A DNA stretch of 64,000 nt from Mycolicibacterium sphagni (GTDB taxonomy: Bacteria > Actinomycetota > Actinomycetes > Mycobacteriales > Mycobacteriaceae): positions 310,001 through 374,000 of the forward strand of contig NZ_NOZR01000002.1 of NCBI RefSeq assembly GCF_002250655.1, in the 5' to 3' direction. Positions 50,280 to 60,429 of the stretch are shown here, in pieces (positions within the stretch are counted from its first letter, which is position 1; every line of letters begins with the position of its first letter). Both the position numbers and the translations under genes were made by a program. Below the pieces are notes generated by a model. It saw only the letters and a list, made by a program, of their open reading frames with translations, was not told where the DNA came from and ran no database searches.

Positions 50280-51106
50280 CCGTGTGAGTACCGACAAACC
50301 AGCTCTGCACCACGGGCGCGACCCGGCGTTGAGGTACTCACAAGTAACTTTCTGAATTATCGGACTGTGGTGTCAGTCTAGACGAGATGCCCACCCCTCA
50401 TTACTCAATCAATTGCACGACAAAACATTCCGGCGCACGGGCCGGCACATCATCGGTGCGGGGATGTCGGGGCGCGTGCACGGATCGGGTCTTCGGCACC
50501 GCCTCCGATCCGCTACCGATGTATCTGCCAGGCGCAGTCAAGCCCGACACCACGCGATAGCGAACAACTTCGCAAATCTGTATACCGCCGCGTCTTCCCA
50601 TCGCTCCGCGGAACAGAACCGGCATTGCCACACAGCGGGCCGGACCTCCCCCGGGGTTGGCGAATCGCCCCAGATCGGCAGAACCTGCATTTCCAGCCCG
50701 ATCCGACAACTTTTTCGGGCAGCCCACAACGTGTCTGTGTGACCCAGGACCGCCGGTCGCCAACAGCTGGATATACCGGACTGACATGTCAATCCTGATG
50801 AGGTACCCTCACTCCAGCAAAGAGGCATCGCAGGCCCGCGCTCGCACTGGGCGCCTGACTCGATGTCGACGGCTGACAATCAGTCGGCACAACAAGAACG
50901 CCAGGGAGCAGGTCGTGGGTGGTGGATCCGTTCGACGGGGGGTGGGGGTCTCAACTGGAAGTCTCGCGAGAGCCACGGGGGCAGCGGGTCGTCGCACTGC
51001 CTCAATACCATCTAAAAGCACTGCGACACAGGTACTTAACCAAACGTTCGTGACAACCACCGCAAAGGCCGGCGCCCCCGCGACCGCACGAACTCAGGCA
51101 TGAGTC
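50280..51106. other. Gene-free spacer (827 bases)
   Basis: Long interval between the TetR pair and the TnpA-like gene. It holds small inverted repeats at 50363-50378 and 50778-50795. Frames on both strands (for example 50401-50787, minus) lack ribosome sites and domain features. Together with the transposase-like gene it looks like accessory or decayed DNA. Confidence 0.45.
50778..50795. promoter_or_regulatory. 18-bp near-palindrome centred on TGACATGTCA
   Basis: TGACATGTCA (50782-50791) is a perfect 10-bp palindrome; including flanks (GGA-C ... A-TCC) 16 of 18 positions are symmetrical. TACCCT (50804-50809) may be a -10 box. This is the size and form of a TetR-type operator, but no gene with a credible start follows directly. 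Confidence 0.45.
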
Positions 51107-51613
51107 GTGCACGCCCATCGACCCATGCAATCCCCGTCCAACCCGCGCCCGCTGATCCGGCGCGCTGCAGTCGGTGCAGCGCCATCCGCCGCACCGCAAA
51201 GTACGCCGATACGAGTACCCCTTCGGACGTCAGAAAAGGTCACGCATCGGTGCATCTATCAGGTCGTTTGGTGCCCCCAATATCGCGCGCCCGTCATCAG
51301 CAAGCAGATCGAAGCACGCTTGCGCACCATCATCGAAGAGGTAGTGGCCGAGAAAAATGGCTGCCTACTAGCGCTGCACACTGCGCCAACCTACGTGCAC
51401 CTCACCGTCGAGGTGCCCCCACAGCTGGGGATACACCGCCTGATCAAAGCCATGAAGGCGACATCGGCTCAGCAGTTGAGGGCCGAGTTCCCCACGCTGC
51501 GTACCCGACTTCCGTCGCTTTGGACGAACTCGTACTTGGTGATGACCGCCGGGGGCACACTGCCACACCCGCTGATCGAACACTATCTGGCCCAACAAAA
51601 GACGCGTCGTTGA
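51107..51613 (+). CDS. Solitary IS200/IS605-like TnpA (Y1 transposase family) with altered HUH motif
   Basis: 168 residues. The core from about 45 matches single-strand transposases: VTHRCIYQVVWCPQYRAPV, AMKATSAQQLRAEFP, LRTRLPSLWTNSYLVMTAGG and the catalytic-Tyr helix IEHYLAQQ (Tyr160). The metal-binding HUH motif is YVH (Tyr96-Val97-His98), so the first His is replaced. An N-terminal tail of about 44 residues is unusual. There is no tnpB. It may be a degenerate or domesticated transposase or a REP-associated (RAYT-like) enzyme. Start GTG 51107 or ATG 51125. Confidence 0.78.
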   Translation: MHAHRPMQSPSNPRPLIRRAAVGAAPSAAPQSTPIRVPLRTSEKVTHRCIYQVVWCPQYRAPVISKQIEARLRTIIEEVVAEKNGCLLALHTAPTYVHLTVEVPPQLGIHRLIKAMKATSAQQLRAEFPTLRTRLPSLWTNSYLVMTAGGTLPHPLIEHYLAQQKTRR

Positions 51614-51723
51614 GCCAACCACCAAATCGAGCAGGCCTCCAATTTGGCCCAGCGCCGCACGTCTACAGCCGAAATCGGTGGCCCCAAGAAGGGTTCGGGG
51701 CCACCGATTCCGTCGTCGCGGGT

Positions 51724-53226
51724 TTACCCGTTCTGCCCGTGTGCGCCGTTAGTGGTGGTACCGGCGCCGCCCTTACCGCCGGGTCCTGGGCGGCTGCCGA
51801 ACAGACCGCCACCGGTCCCACCGTTGCCGCCCTTACCGCCGGTGCCGACGCCGGTGACGGCAGTTCCCTTACCGCCGTTGCCACCGGCACCGCCGGAGCC
51901 GGTATAGGCGCCGCCGCCTCCGCCGTTTCCGCCGGTGCCGCCGGTCCCGTTGCCGGTAGTAAGAGCAATGCCATCACCGGCGGTGCCGCCTTTGCCGCCG
52001 TTACCGGCGAATGTGCCACCGCGGCCTGAGTTTCCGCCGTCACCGCCGGTCCCGTTCCCGGTTGCTGATATGCCGGTGCCGCCGTTACCGCCGTTGCCGC
52101 CGTTGCCGCCCAATCCGGAAGATGCGCCCCGGCCACCAGTTCCGCCGGTGGCGTTTCCGGTAGCCGACGTCACCGAACCGCCGTTACCGCCGTTACCGCC
52201 GTAGCCGAGGGCTCCCGACGCGCCGCCATCGCCGCCGGCGCCTCCGGTGGCATCCCCCACCGCGACCAGGTTCGAGCTTCCGTTACCACCGTTGCCGCCG
52301 TTACCGCCGAATTGGCCTCCTGCGCCACCGTTGCCACCGGCATAGGGAGTGCCCAGCACGGGGTCGACGACGGCGTTACCGCCGTTACCGCCGTTACCGA
52401 CTCCGCCGGAATTGCCGCCGGCACCGCCGGCCCCGCCGAGCACACTGCCGTCGCCGCCGTTACCGCCGTTACCGTAGAAGCCGCCGTTGCCGCCCCGGCC
52501 ACCGTTGGCGACCGCCAGTGGATTCCCGGCACCACCGTCTCCGCCATTCCCGTAGATCAGCCCACCGTTGCCGCCGTTGCCGCCGGTGATGCTGCTGCCA
52601 CCGTTGCCGAATAGCCCTGCGTTGCCGCCGTTTCCGGTGCCCGCCGACCCGCCGTTCCCGGCGAACAACCCGCCGTTGCCGCCGTTGCCGCCGGCAACAC
52701 TGCTGCCGCCGTTGCCGATCAGGCCCGCGTTGCCGCCGTTGCCCAGCGCGCTGTTGCCGCCGGAGCCGTAGAGCAGCCCACCGTTGCCGCCGGCTTGGCC
52801 AGGCAGCACGCCGGCCGCACCGTTGCCGATCAGAAAGCCGCCGTTCTGACCCGGCAGGGTGCCGTCGCCGATCATTCCGCCGGTCAGCACGAGCGTCGCC
52901 GGATTGGCCAGGATGGGCTCCATGAAGGCGTTGAGGATCGTAATCGGATCAGCGCCGGGGATGCCCGGCGCTGCATTGGCTTTCACGAGTGCCTGGGTGA
53001 CGCCACCGCCGCCGGCGTTGCCGATGACTGAAGCGGTAGGCAGGCCGGTGCACAGCGGTGCCGTTGCGCACGTCGGTGCAGCCGATGCAGTGGCGGCGCC
53101 GAATGCACCCGTGAACCCGGCGGTCAAGGCAGCACCCACCATCGCGCCACCCGCGGCCCGTTTGGCTGCTTTTGCATAGGCGGAATCCACTTTGCGATGT
53201 TTTCCAATAGAAGTTAATGCGGACAT
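51724..53226 (-). CDS. PGRS-like Gly/Asn-rich exported protein without PE domain
   Basis: 500 residues. A short N-terminal part ([20 protein letters not shown]) with a hydrophobic signal-like segment ([19 protein letters not shown], ending near TASA) is followed by a short non-repetitive region with Cys, then about 350 residues of GNGG/GGNGG-type repeats. Unlike PE_PGRS proteins no PE domain (100-residue helical pair) precedes the repeats. Start ATG 53226 has GAAGGGA about 9 bases upstream. The DNA is strongly repetitive (51.8-52.8 kb) and likely to vary in copy number. Role probably cell-surface; unknown. Confidence 0.85.
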   Translation of the reverse strand: MSALTSIGKHRKVDSAYAKAAKRAAGGAMVGAALTAGFTGAFGAATASAAPTCATAPLCTGLPTASVIGNAGGGGVTQALVKANAAPGIPGADPITILNAFMEPILANPATLVLTGGMIGDGTLPGQNGGFLIGNGAAGVLPGQAGGNGGLLYGSGGNSALGNGGNAGLIGNGGSSVAGGNGGNGGLFAGNGGSAGTGNGGNAGLFGNGGSSITGGNGGNGGLIYGNGGDGGAGNPLAVANGGRGGNGGFYGNGGNGGDGSVLGGAGGAGGNSGGVGNGGNGGNAVVDPVLGTPYAGGNGGAGGQFGGNGGNGGNGSSNLVAVGDATGGAGGDGGASGALGYGGNGGNGGSVTSATGNATGGTGGRGASSGLGGNGGNGGNGGTGISATGNGTGGDGGNSGRGGTFAGNGGKGGTAGDGIALTTGNGTGGTGGNGGGGGAYTGSGGAGGNGGKGTAVTGVGTGGKGGNGGTGGGLFGSRPGPGGKGGAGTTTNGAHGQNG

Positions 53227-53891
53227 GGTTGATTCCCTTCGGAGTCCCGGATCCCCCGATCCGGATGATTGATTCACTAATCAATTTGAGATAGCTGGAA
53301 GCACAAGGACATCCAGCTAGGCAGATTGGACCCCCGGCCACCGTGGCTGCGCCTCAACCACCGTGATCAGTACAAAGACTCCCTGGTATTCAGGTCCACG
53401 CCCGACCCATGTCGCCGCCTAAACTCTTCAGAAGCGGACAGATGCCACGGTAGCAGTTAGCTGTGGTGCGATTTCGCGAATTTCGTCAATAATTTTTTCG
53501 ATCTTGACTACACCAAGGAGACTTATTTTCGACATGAAGGAATATTGCTTGCACCATTAATTAAATCTGCAATCATCAGCGCTGTTCACACACATACGAC
53601 CGGCGAACCACGTTTCACGAGTCATCAACGGCGGCAACGACTTCGAGCACAACACAGTCGACAAAACGGGCGGCGCGACCGCATCGACTCCTCGATGCAA
53701 GCCCATGGCCGATCCATCAATCGCCGCGCGATGTTCAACGCCCCGACTCCGGCGGCACAGGTTGTCAACCACCTGTGAGGGAAAGGCTTTCCACGTCTCA
53801 AGGCTTGAAAATCGCACGCCGTGCGGTGTCGCTGCGACCTAAGAATTGGGACACTCAGATCGCCAAGGTCGCACACCGATAGGGAGCGAAG
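53227..53891. other. Gene-free spacer with AT-rich pocket (665 bases)
   Basis: Between the PGRS-like gene and the pseudogene. 53460-53590 is distinctly AT-rich (cgtcaataattttttcg; taattaaatc). A leader-like 8-codon frame at 53534 is preceded by aaggaga, but a gene cannot be claimed. Frames at 53557-53817 and 53625-54026 (minus) have no domain features. Confidence 0.45.
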
Positions 53892-54658
53892 ATGACGAAC
53901 ACCACTACCACTGACGCCGCGGCCGCCGGAACCATCGATATCGGCGGCGACCTCACGGTCAATCGTCTCGGCTTCGGCTCGATGCGTTTGACGGGCACGG
54001 GCATCTGGGGACCTCCCGCCGATCATGACGGATGCATCCGTGTTCTTCGTCGCGCCGTCGAGTTAGGCATCACCTTCATCGACACGGCTGACTCGTATGG
54101 GTTCCGCTGGGCAACCCGAGCTACTTGCGCCAGGAGGTGGAGATGAGCCTGCGCAGGCTCGGGGTGGATCGCATCGACCTGCTGCAGCTGCACAGGGTCG
54201 ACCCGAACTTCCCCATCGCCGATCAGGTCGGCGTGCTGGCTGATCTGAAGTCCGAGGGCAAGATCCGCCACATCGGACTTTCGGAAGTCGATGTCGACAA
54301 ACTCAAGGCAGCACAGCAGATCACCCCGATCGTGTCGGTGCAGAACCTGTACAACCTGTCCAATCGCAGCGCCGAGGCAGTGGTCGACGAGGCCGAGGCC
54401 CAAGGTATCGCGTTCATCCCTTGGTTCCCGTTGGCTGCCGGACCACTGGCGGCCAGCGACGGCCCCTTGCATCAACTTGCCGTCGACCACGACGCGTCGC
54501 CGTCACAGCTGGCGCTGGCGTGGCTGCTCAAGCGGTCACCGGCGATCCTGCCGATCCCTGGCACCTCACAGGTCAGTCATCTGGAGCAGAACGTCGCCGC
54601 AACCGGAATCGCCTTTACCGAAGAGGAATTCGACTCGATCAGCGCGGCAGCCAAGTAG
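53892..54658 (+). pseudogene. Aldo/keto reductase pseudogene (internal deletion and frame change)
   Basis: The first 70 codons (MTNTTTTDAAAAG..., GFGSMRLTGTGIWGPP, VELGITFIDTADSYG) are the N-terminal half-barrel of an aldo/keto reductase. After GACTCGTATGG (about 54105) the frame changes: the family's next part reads in another frame as WVPLGNPSYLRQEVEMSL (about 54108-54160) and continues to the C-terminus (SQVSHLEQN, EEEFDSISAAAK). About 35-45 residues of the expected family length, containing the catalytic Lys segment, are missing at the junction. The gene therefore cannot make a working enzyme unless this is a sequencing error. After the TAG stop, 22 more in-frame codons (54659-54727) look like the tail of another gene. 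Confidence 0.8.
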
Positions 54659-54785
54659 AACCCCGAACTCTCCGACCTCGGCATGCGCGAATTCATGAAC
54701 GTCAAGACGGTGTGGATCGGCGAATGACAACGAACGGTTCGGGGGCGCCGCACGCGGCGGCGCTCCCCGCTGGATTGGAGATATT

Positions 54786-55583
54786 TTGAGCCGCAACGGT
54801 CTTCAGGCTGCGCGTGAGAGCGCCGAGCAATTGAACGACGTCATCGCCCAGGTGACCGATGCCCAGTGGGATCTGCCGTCGGCCTGCGCCGGCTGGCGCG
54901 TCATCGACATCATCGCGCATCTGGCCGCGCTGGCCCACGAGGCCGTCACCCCTCCGCCGCCGGATCCCTCGGCGCCGACCGTTCGTGAGAGATACCACGA
55001 CTACCGCGTCAATCAACGACGCGCATACACCCACGCTCAGGTCATCGAGGAATGGCAGACCTACGGCCCCCGCCAACTCGATCTCCTCGAGGAAGCACAG
55101 GACGGCGAGCGCTCCGAGGAGACCGTTGCGGTGCCGGGACTCGGCACCTACCCGCGTCACATGCTGGCGAACACCATGGCGTTCAACGTGTTCTGCCATC
55201 TGCGCAACGACATGCTGGCTCCGGACGGGCCGTTACCGATCCGGGTACCAGCGCCGACCGATGGACTCGTGGCGCCCGCCGTCAAGTTCATGCTGGCGGG
55301 CTTGCCGCAGATGCAAGGAACCGAACTGACCGCCACCGTCACAGAACCACTTGTTCTACGGCTGACCGGCCCCGGCGCGATGACTGTGACCGTGCATCCC
55401 GCCGACGCGCCCAACGAACTGCTGACTGTCAGTTCCGGGCGGGATGGCTTCATCGAAATCACCAGCACGGCTACCGACTTCATTCGGTGGGCTACCCAGC
55501 GAAAGAACTGGCGCGACTATTGCCAGATCACGGGCGACCGGTCGGCCGCCCAACCGTTCCTCGACCGACTCAACATCATCTGA
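54786..55583 (+). CDS. Mycothiol-dependent maleylpyruvate isomerase-like (DinB/TIGR03083) protein
   Basis: 265 residues. The N-terminal DinB/MDMPI-type helical bundle (IAQVTDAQWDLPSACAGWRV, then IIAHLAALAHEAV and FNVFCHLRNDM) supplies metal-site histidines; a C-terminal SCP-2-like half follows (TGPGAMTVTV...DAPNELLTVSSGRDGF). TIGR03083 members are mycothiol-linked enzymes or isomerases in actinobacteria. Start TTG 54786 with GGAG 5 bases before it. Lies downstream of the pseudogene. Reaction unproven. Confidence 0.8.
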   Translation: MSRNGLQAARESAEQLNDVIAQVTDAQWDLPSACAGWRVIDIIAHLAALAHEAVTPPPPDPSAPTVRERYHDYRVNQRRAYTHAQVIEEWQTYGPRQLDLLEEAQDGERSEETVAVPGLGTYPRHMLANTMAFNVFCHLRNDMLAPDGPLPIRVPAPTDGLVAPAVKFMLAGLPQMQGTELTATVTEPLVLRLTGPGAMTVTVHPADAPNELLTVSSGRDGFIEITSTATDFIRWATQRKNWRDYCQITGDRSAAQPFLDRLNII

Positions 55584-55834
55584 CCCACGCCGAGCAGTTC
55601 GACCGTCTCTAGGGCCAAGACCCTTTCTGATTAATCAGGCTCTGCCCGCCTACCGGCGGATGACCGACGACCGCCTGCGAAATCGGCCGGGTTGCCGACA
55701 TACGCAGCTTGTGGACCCAACCGGTGAACCGCGCGAGCCAAGCCGGGAGGAAGGACCATCCGACAGCGCTACTAGAGCCACAGGCTGACAGCCGGGCCCG
55801 GTGGACAGCCGGGCCAATAACCCAGAGGCGTCCG

Positions 55835-56092
55835 CTATTCCGCTAGGCGGAAATAAGGTTCAACCGTGCCGCTGAGCTTGATGACCATAGGATTTCCGCG
55901 GCGATCCTTAGCGGTAGGCACTTCAGCACGCACCCAACCCTCTGCCACGTTGTATTCGTGGACATTGGTTTTCTCGACGCCATTGAAGCGAATACCCACG
56001 TCGCGGCGGAGCACCTCTTCGCTGTAGAAGGCGCTGCGCGGATCGATGGAGAGGTGATTCGGTGGGACGTCTGTGTTCTGATCTTCGGACAT
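55835..56092 (-). CDS. DUF3297 family protein
   Basis: 85 residues: SEDQNTDVPPNHLSIDPRSA, then VLRRDVGIRFNGVEKTNVHE and EGWVRAEVPTAKDRRGNPM, VIKLSGTVEPYF. This is the conserved DUF3297 pattern (small, all-beta), common in actinobacteria and proteobacteria. ATG 56092 is chosen; longer in-frame readings to 56221 have no family similarity. A palindrome ATTCTC-T-GAGAAT (56133-56145) lies 40-53 bases upstream. Function unknown. Confidence 0.87.
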   Translation of the reverse strand: MSEDQNTDVPPNHLSIDPRSAFYSEEVLRRDVGIRFNGVEKTNVHEYNVAEGWVRAEVPTAKDRRGNPMVIKLSGTVEPYFRLAE

Positions 56093-56581
56093 GGTGGCTT
56101 TCGTTAAGTGCTGCGTTAGGTTCTTGGGTTTGATTCTCTGAGAATTTACGCGACCCTGCAGTAGCGCGTTGCGCCCTGGTCTTGGCGGGCCGGCTCGGCG
56201 TGGATTACGAACGCTTGCCACGTCCGATCAGCTCATGCGGCAGGGCGATTGCCTTGACAACAGTAAAGAGAGTTCTCACAGCGTCCTGGATCAGCTGTCC
56301 GCGCGTTCATTGCGGCCGCGACATTCGGTCCGTGGTGGCGGACGGCAGCCACCACGGCGCACGTTTTTCAGCACAATCCGCGATTTGGAACAGTTAGCGA
56401 TCGGTCCCTTGTCGGGACGATTTGCAGACTGGCCTTGTGGCTGGCGAAACGGGCTCGCGGGACACGCAGCGGTACGAGTCCGGAACTGTTCGACTATGGC
56501 GCCAACGTGCGAATGAAATTTGTCGTCAGAATCGCCGTCAAACGGCCTGCCGTGTGTTGCCGACAATACCGTCGTGCCTGG
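56093..56581. other. Spacer with palindrome and stem-loop (489 bases)
   Basis: Upstream of DUF3297 and downstream of the tRNA (both read on minus). It contains ATTCTC-T-GAGAAT at 56133-56145, TTGACA at about 56251-56256 and a hairpin plus T-run on the plus strand at 56330-56368. No credible protein gene. Confidence 0.5.
56330..56368 (+). terminator. Stem-loop with T-run (possible terminator, plus strand)
   Basis: CCGTGGTGGC (56330-56339) pairs with GCCACCACGG (56348-56357), loop GGACGGCA-like (8 bases), followed by six bases and then TTTTT (56364-56368). No plus-strand protein gene lies just upstream, so either a small RNA ends here or the hairpin is coincidental. The T-run is not directly adjacent, lowering confidence. 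Confidence 0.35.
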
Positions 56582-56654
56582 TGGAGCTAAGGGGATTCGA
56601 ACCCCTGACCCCCACACTGCCAGTGTGGTGCGCTACCAACTGCGCCATAGCCCC
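56582..56654 (-). tRNA. tRNA-Ala (anticodon GGC)
   Basis: 73-base cloverleaf on the minus strand. Acceptor arm GGGGCTA/TAGCTCC with discriminator A and the G3:U70 wobble pair that identifies alanine tRNAs. Anticodon stem CCACA/TGTGG with loop CTGGCAG gives anticodon GGC. T arm with GGTTCGAATCCC is present. CCA is not encoded. It lies downstream of the MFS gene in the same direction. Confidence 0.97.
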
Positions 56655-56706
56655 AGGTGTGCCCACCGAAGTTACACCACCGGCACGCGAGCTTCAAAAT
56701 CGCTGG

Positions 56707-57969
56707 TCAGGGCAGCTCGCCAGCGCCCTCCGGACCCAGTGGACGGGCCGAGGTGTGCTCCAGCGGCGGGCTATCGCGGGTTTCCGGTGCCAGCAGCCAC
56801 CCGATCGACGCCGCGACCAGGATGGCTCCGCTGGCCCCGAACGCCCACTCGAACGAGAAGTGCTGGGCGATCTCCCCCACACCGAGCGATCCGACGATCG
56901 ACCCGAAATCCGACATCATCTGGAACGTCGCGACCGCGGTCCCACCGCGGGCTTTGCCGATGATGTCGGCCACCGCGGCCTGCTGCGGTGAGGTGAACAC
57001 CCCGGTGGCCGCACCGGCGACGAAAGCACCCACCAAGAACACCGGCAGCGAGGTGGCCGCGCCCACGATCGCCGTCGTCAGTCCGGATGCCCCCAGCCCG
57101 ATGATCAGCAGCGGCCGCCGGCCGGCCCGGTCGGAAAGCCGCCCCGAGGGAATCACCGCCGCGACGTTGCCGGCCGCGAAGGTGGCCAGCGCCGCACCGG
57201 CAACGCCCGGGCCGCGGTGCAACGCCTCGGTGATGAACAGTGGCACCAGCGCCACCCGCAGGCCGAACGCGGACCAGCCGGTGGCGAAATTGGAGAGCAG
57301 AGCCGCCCGATAAGCCCGGTGCCGCAACGCCACCCGTAGGGTCACCGTCAGCTCGTCCGCGGGGGCCGGCGCAGCCAGATACGAATGTCGCAGGCTGATG
57401 AACACCACCGCCGCCGCGATCAGCAGCGCCACCCCGTAGATGAGGAACGGCGCGGCCAGCCCCAGGCCGGCGGTCAGGCTGCCCATCAACGGACCGGCCA
57501 CCGATCCGACCAGGAACGCGCTGGAGAACATCCCCGCCACCCGACCGCGGGCGTTGTGCGGGCTGATCCGGATCATCAAACCCAGCGCGGACACGAAGAA
57601 CATCGTCGAACCGATGCCGCCCAGCGACCGGAACAGCAGCAGCTGCCAATAGGTGTGGGCGAACGCGCACGCCCCTGTCGACACCGCCACGATCAGCAGG
57701 CCGCTGACATAGATGCGCCGTTCTCCCAACCGCTGCACCAACAAGCCCGACGCCGGGGCGAAGCACAGCCGCATCACCGCGAAGGCGGTGATCACGAACG
57801 TCGCGGCGCTGATGCTCACCCCGAAATTGCGGGCGAACTGCGGCAGCACTGGCGCGACCACGCCGTACCCGAGGGCGATGACCGCGTTGGCGGCGATCAG
57901 AACCCAGACTTCCCGCGGAAGGGTGGCCTCGGCTTCCGAGGGACAGTCACCCTCCGCGACGGAACTCAC
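56707..57969 (-). CDS. MFS transporter (drug/metabolite exporter type)
   Basis: 420 residues with 12 membrane helices. Motif A-like [11 protein letters not shown] after helix 2 and [10 protein letters not shown] in the second half, plus [19 protein letters not shown]_1 family, probably an exporter. GTG 57969 overlaps the pgm stop (GTGA), so it is translated with phosphoglucomutase. Substrate unknown. Confidence 0.9.
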   Translation of the reverse strand: MSSVAEGDCPSEAEATLPREVWVLIAANAVIALGYGVVAPVLPQFARNFGVSISAATFVITAFAVMRLCFAPASGLLVQRLGERRIYVSGLLIVAVSTGACAFAHTYWQLLLFRSLGGIGSTMFFVSALGLMIRISPHNARGRVAGMFSSAFLVGSVAGPLMGSLTAGLGLAAPFLIYGVALLIAAAVVFISLRHSYLAAPAPADELTVTLRVALRHRAYRAALLSNFATGWSAFGLRVALVPLFITEALHRGPGVAGAALATFAAGNVAAVIPSGRLSDRAGRRPLLIIGLGASGLTTAIVGAATSLPVFLVGAFVAGAATGVFTSPQQAAVADIIGKARGGTAVATFQMMSDFGSIVGSLGVGEIAQHFSFEWAFGASGAILVAASIGWLLAPETRDSPPLEHTSARPLGPEGAGELP

Positions 57970-59600
57970 GAGATGACTGTATTCACCACCTCACGGGCGG
58001 CTTCCTGCACCTCCGCCAGGTGCTCGGGGCCTTTGAACGACTCGGCGTAGATCTTGTAGACATCCTCGGTGCCCGAGGGCCGCGCGGCGAACCAGCCGTC
58101 GGCGGTGGTCACCTTCAGTCCGCCCAACGGGGCTCCGTTGCCCGGCGCGGTGGTCAGCTTGGCGGTGATCGGCTCACCGGCCAGCTCGGTGGCGGTCACC
58201 TGATCCGGGGACAGCTTGGCCAGCCGCGCCTTCTGCTCCCGGTTGGCCGGGGCGTCGACGCGCGCATAGATCGGCGAGCCGTACTTGGCGGCGAGTTCGG
58301 CGTACCGCTGCGACGGCGACGACCCGGTAACCGCGAGGATCTCCGAGGCCAGCAGAGCCATGATGATGCCGTCCTTGTCGGTGGTCCACACCGAGCCGTC
58401 ACGACGCAGGAACGACGCACCCGCCGACTCCTCGCCACCGAAACCGATTGTGCCGCTGATCAATCCGTCGACAAACCACTTGAAGCCAACCGGTACCTCG
58501 ATGAGCTTGCGACCCAGACCGGCGACCACCCGGTCAATGATCGACGAGCTGACGACTGTCTTGCCGACCGCCACGCTGGTGGGCCAGTCCGGGCGGTGCG
58601 AGCAGAGATAGTCGATCGCCACCGCCAGATAGTGGTTGGGGTTCATCAGCCCGGCATCGGGGGTGACGATGCCGTGCCGATCGGAGTCGGCATCGTTGCC
58701 GGTGGCGATCTGATAGGAGTCACGATTGGCGATGAGCGAGGCCATCGCATTGGGTGAGCTGCAGTCCATCCGGATCTTGCCGTCGGTGTCCAGCGTCATG
58801 AACCGCCACGTCGCATCGACCAGCGGGTTGACCACGGTGAGGTCGAGGTCGTGCCGCTCGGCGATAGCCGCCCAGTAGTCGACGCTTGCCCCGCCGAGCG
58901 GGTCGGCACCGATGCGGATCTTCTCGGCGCGGATCGCGTGGATGTCGACGATGTTGGGCAGGTCCGAGACGTAGGCGTCCATGTAGTCGTGGCGTTGCGC
59001 GGTCTGCAGCGCGCGTGCCAGCGGCACCCGCTTCACATCCTTGAGGCCGCCGCGCAGAATTTCGTTGGCGCGCTTGGCAATCGCTCCGGTGGCGTCGGTG
59101 TCGGCCGGGCCACCGTTGGGCGGGTTGTACTTGAAGCCGCCGTCGCGCGGCGGATTGTGCGACGGGGTGACGACGATACCGTCGGCCAGACCGGAGGTCA
59201 GGCCCCGGTTGAAGGCAAGGATGGCGTGGCTGACCGCCGGGGTCGGGGTGTAGCGGTCAGCCGAATCAATCATGGCGACAACGTCATTAGCGGCCAGCAC
59301 CTCCAGTGCCGACACCCAGGCCGGCTCCGACAGCCCGTGGGTGTCGCGGCCGATGAACAGCGGCCCGGTGGTGCCCTGGCCAGCTCGGTACTCGACAATC
59401 GCCTGTGTGGTGGCCAGGATGTGCGCCTCGTTGAACGCCCCGTCCAGGCTGGAGCCGCGATGCCCCGACGTACCGAACACCACCTGCTGGTCGATGTCGT
59501 CGGGGTTGGGGTTCACCGTGTAGTACGCGGTGACCAGATGAGGCAGATCGACGAGGTCTTCGGGAAGCGCCGGCTGACCGGCGCGGGGGTTAGCCGCCAT
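57966..59600 (-). CDS. pgm: Phosphoglucomutase (alpha-D-glucose phosphate-specific)
   Basis: 544 residues converting glucose 1-phosphate and glucose 6-phosphate, at the branch to glycogen, trehalose and cell-wall sugars. Active-site Ser is in TPSHNPP, the magnesium loop is DADSD ([10 protein letters not shown]), the sugar loop GGEESAG and the phosphate loop [13 protein letters not shown] 59600. In M. tuberculosis the orthologue (pgmA, Rv3068c) lies next to crcB genes as here. Confidence 0.96.
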   Translation of the reverse strand: MAANPRAGQPALPEDLVDLPHLVTAYYTVNPNPDDIDQQVVFGTSGHRGSSLDGAFNEAHILATTQAIVEYRAGQGTTGPLFIGRDTHGLSEPAWVSALEVLAANDVVAMIDSADRYTPTPAVSHAILAFNRGLTSGLADGIVVTPSHNPPRDGGFKYNPPNGGPADTDATGAIAKRANEILRGGLKDVKRVPLARALQTAQRHDYMDAYVSDLPNIVDIHAIRAEKIRIGADPLGGASVDYWAAIAERHDLDLTVVNPLVDATWRFMTLDTDGKIRMDCSSPNAMASLIANRDSYQIATGNDADSDRHGIVTPDAGLMNPNHYLAVAIDYLCSHRPDWPTSVAVGKTVVSSSIIDRVVAGLGRKLIEVPVGFKWFVDGLISGTIGFGGEESAGASFLRRDGSVWTTDKDGIIMALLASEILAVTGSSPSQRYAELAAKYGSPIYARVDAPANREQKARLAKLSPDQVTATELAGEPITAKLTTAPGNGAPLGGLKVTTADGWFAARPSGTEDVYKIYAESFKGPEHLAEVQEAAREVVNTVIS

Positions 59601-59668
59601 GGCGCCAATTCTGCCTTCCTAGGGGTGATACTTGCTCGCGGATTCATCCACGGTTAAGGGGGTTGCCC

Positions 59669-60067
59669 ATGTTCGGCCATGACAACCGGGAACTGGCGGC
59701 CATTTTCGTCGGCGGCGCGGTGGGCACCCTCGCCCGCGCGGGCTTGGCGACTCTGCTCGCGTCCGACCCGGCCCGCTGGCCGTGGGCGACGTTCATCGTC
59801 AATATCGTGGGCGCGTTTCTGGTGGGCTACTTCACCACTCGCCTGTTGGAACGCCTGCCGTTGTCCAGCTACCGTCGCCCGTTGCTGGGCACCGGGTTGT
59901 GCGGCGGGCTGACGACGTTCTCCACCATGCAGGTCGAGACGCTGAAGATGATCGAGCACCACCACTACGCTTTGGCGGCGGCCTATACCGTCGTCAGCCT
60001 CGTTGCAGGCCTGCTGGCGGTGTACCTCGCGACGGCCCTGGTGCGCCAGGTCAGGATTCGCGCATGA
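59669..60067 (+). CDS. crcB: Fluoride channel CrcB/Fluc, subunit 1
   Basis: 132 residues, four membrane helices. [12 protein letters not shown] and [16 protein letters not shown] carry the conserved Arg and Asn; GGLTTFSTM has the Phe-box Thr/Phe/Ser residues. Dual-topology small channels export fluoride. ATG 59669 has AAGGGGG 7 bases before it. Overlaps the next gene (ATGA); together they would form a heterodimeric channel. No fluoride riboswitch was recognised upstream. Confidence 0.95.
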   Translation: MFGHDNRELAAIFVGGAVGTLARAGLATLLASDPARWPWATFIVNIVGAFLVGYFTTRLLERLPLSSYRRPLLGTGLCGGLTTFSTMQVETLKMIEHHHYALAAAYTVVSLVAGLLAVYLATALVRQVRIRA

Positions 60068-60429
60068 ACGTGGCTCTGTGGGCCGGGGTCTTCGTCATCG
60101 GCGGCTTCGGTTCGGTAGCGCGGTTCGTGGTTGACCGCGCGGTGGGCCGCTGGGCCGCACGGCCGTTCCCCTTCGGAACGCTCGCGGTCAATCTCAGCGG
60201 TGCGGCGCTATTGGGCCTCGTCACCGGGCTCGCCCTGAGCCATGAAGCCGCGCTGCTGGCCGGGACCGCACTCATCGGTGCCTACACCACGTTCTCGACC
60301 TGGATGCTGGAAACCCAGCGCCTGACCGAGGAGCGTCGGGCCTGGCCTGCCGTCGCCAATCTCGTACTCAGTGTCATCCTCGGCGTCGCCGCGGCGATGC
60401 TGGGCCAGTGGATTGCGAGCATGCTGTGA
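60064..60429 (+). CDS. crcB: Fluoride channel CrcB/Fluc, subunit 2
   Basis: 121 residues, four membrane helices, with the same family motifs as subunit 1: [26 protein letters not shown] and [11 protein letters not shown]. The ATGA overlap at both ends couples it to subunit 1 and to the DUF190 gene. Paired crcB genes typically encode the two opposite orientations of a heterodimer. Confidence 0.95.
   Translation: MNVALWAGVFVIGGFGSVARFVVDRAVGRWAARPFPFGTLAVNLSGAALLGLVTGLALSHEAALLAGTALIGAYTTFSTWMLETQRLTEERRAWPAVANLVLSVILGVAAAMLGQWIASML

Noticed and set aside
50401..50787. 128-codon frame on the minus strand
   Set aside because: No ribosome site, no domain, and low resemblance to coding sequence of neighbours.
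51800..52800. CRISPR-like array
   Set aside because: The repeats are codon-level Gly/Asn repeats of the PGRS gene with no uniform repeat-spacer structure.
59601..59668. Fluoride riboswitch before crcB
   Set aside because: The conserved pseudoknot pattern of that riboswitch could not be matched; only loosely similar ggggtgat and atcc words are present.
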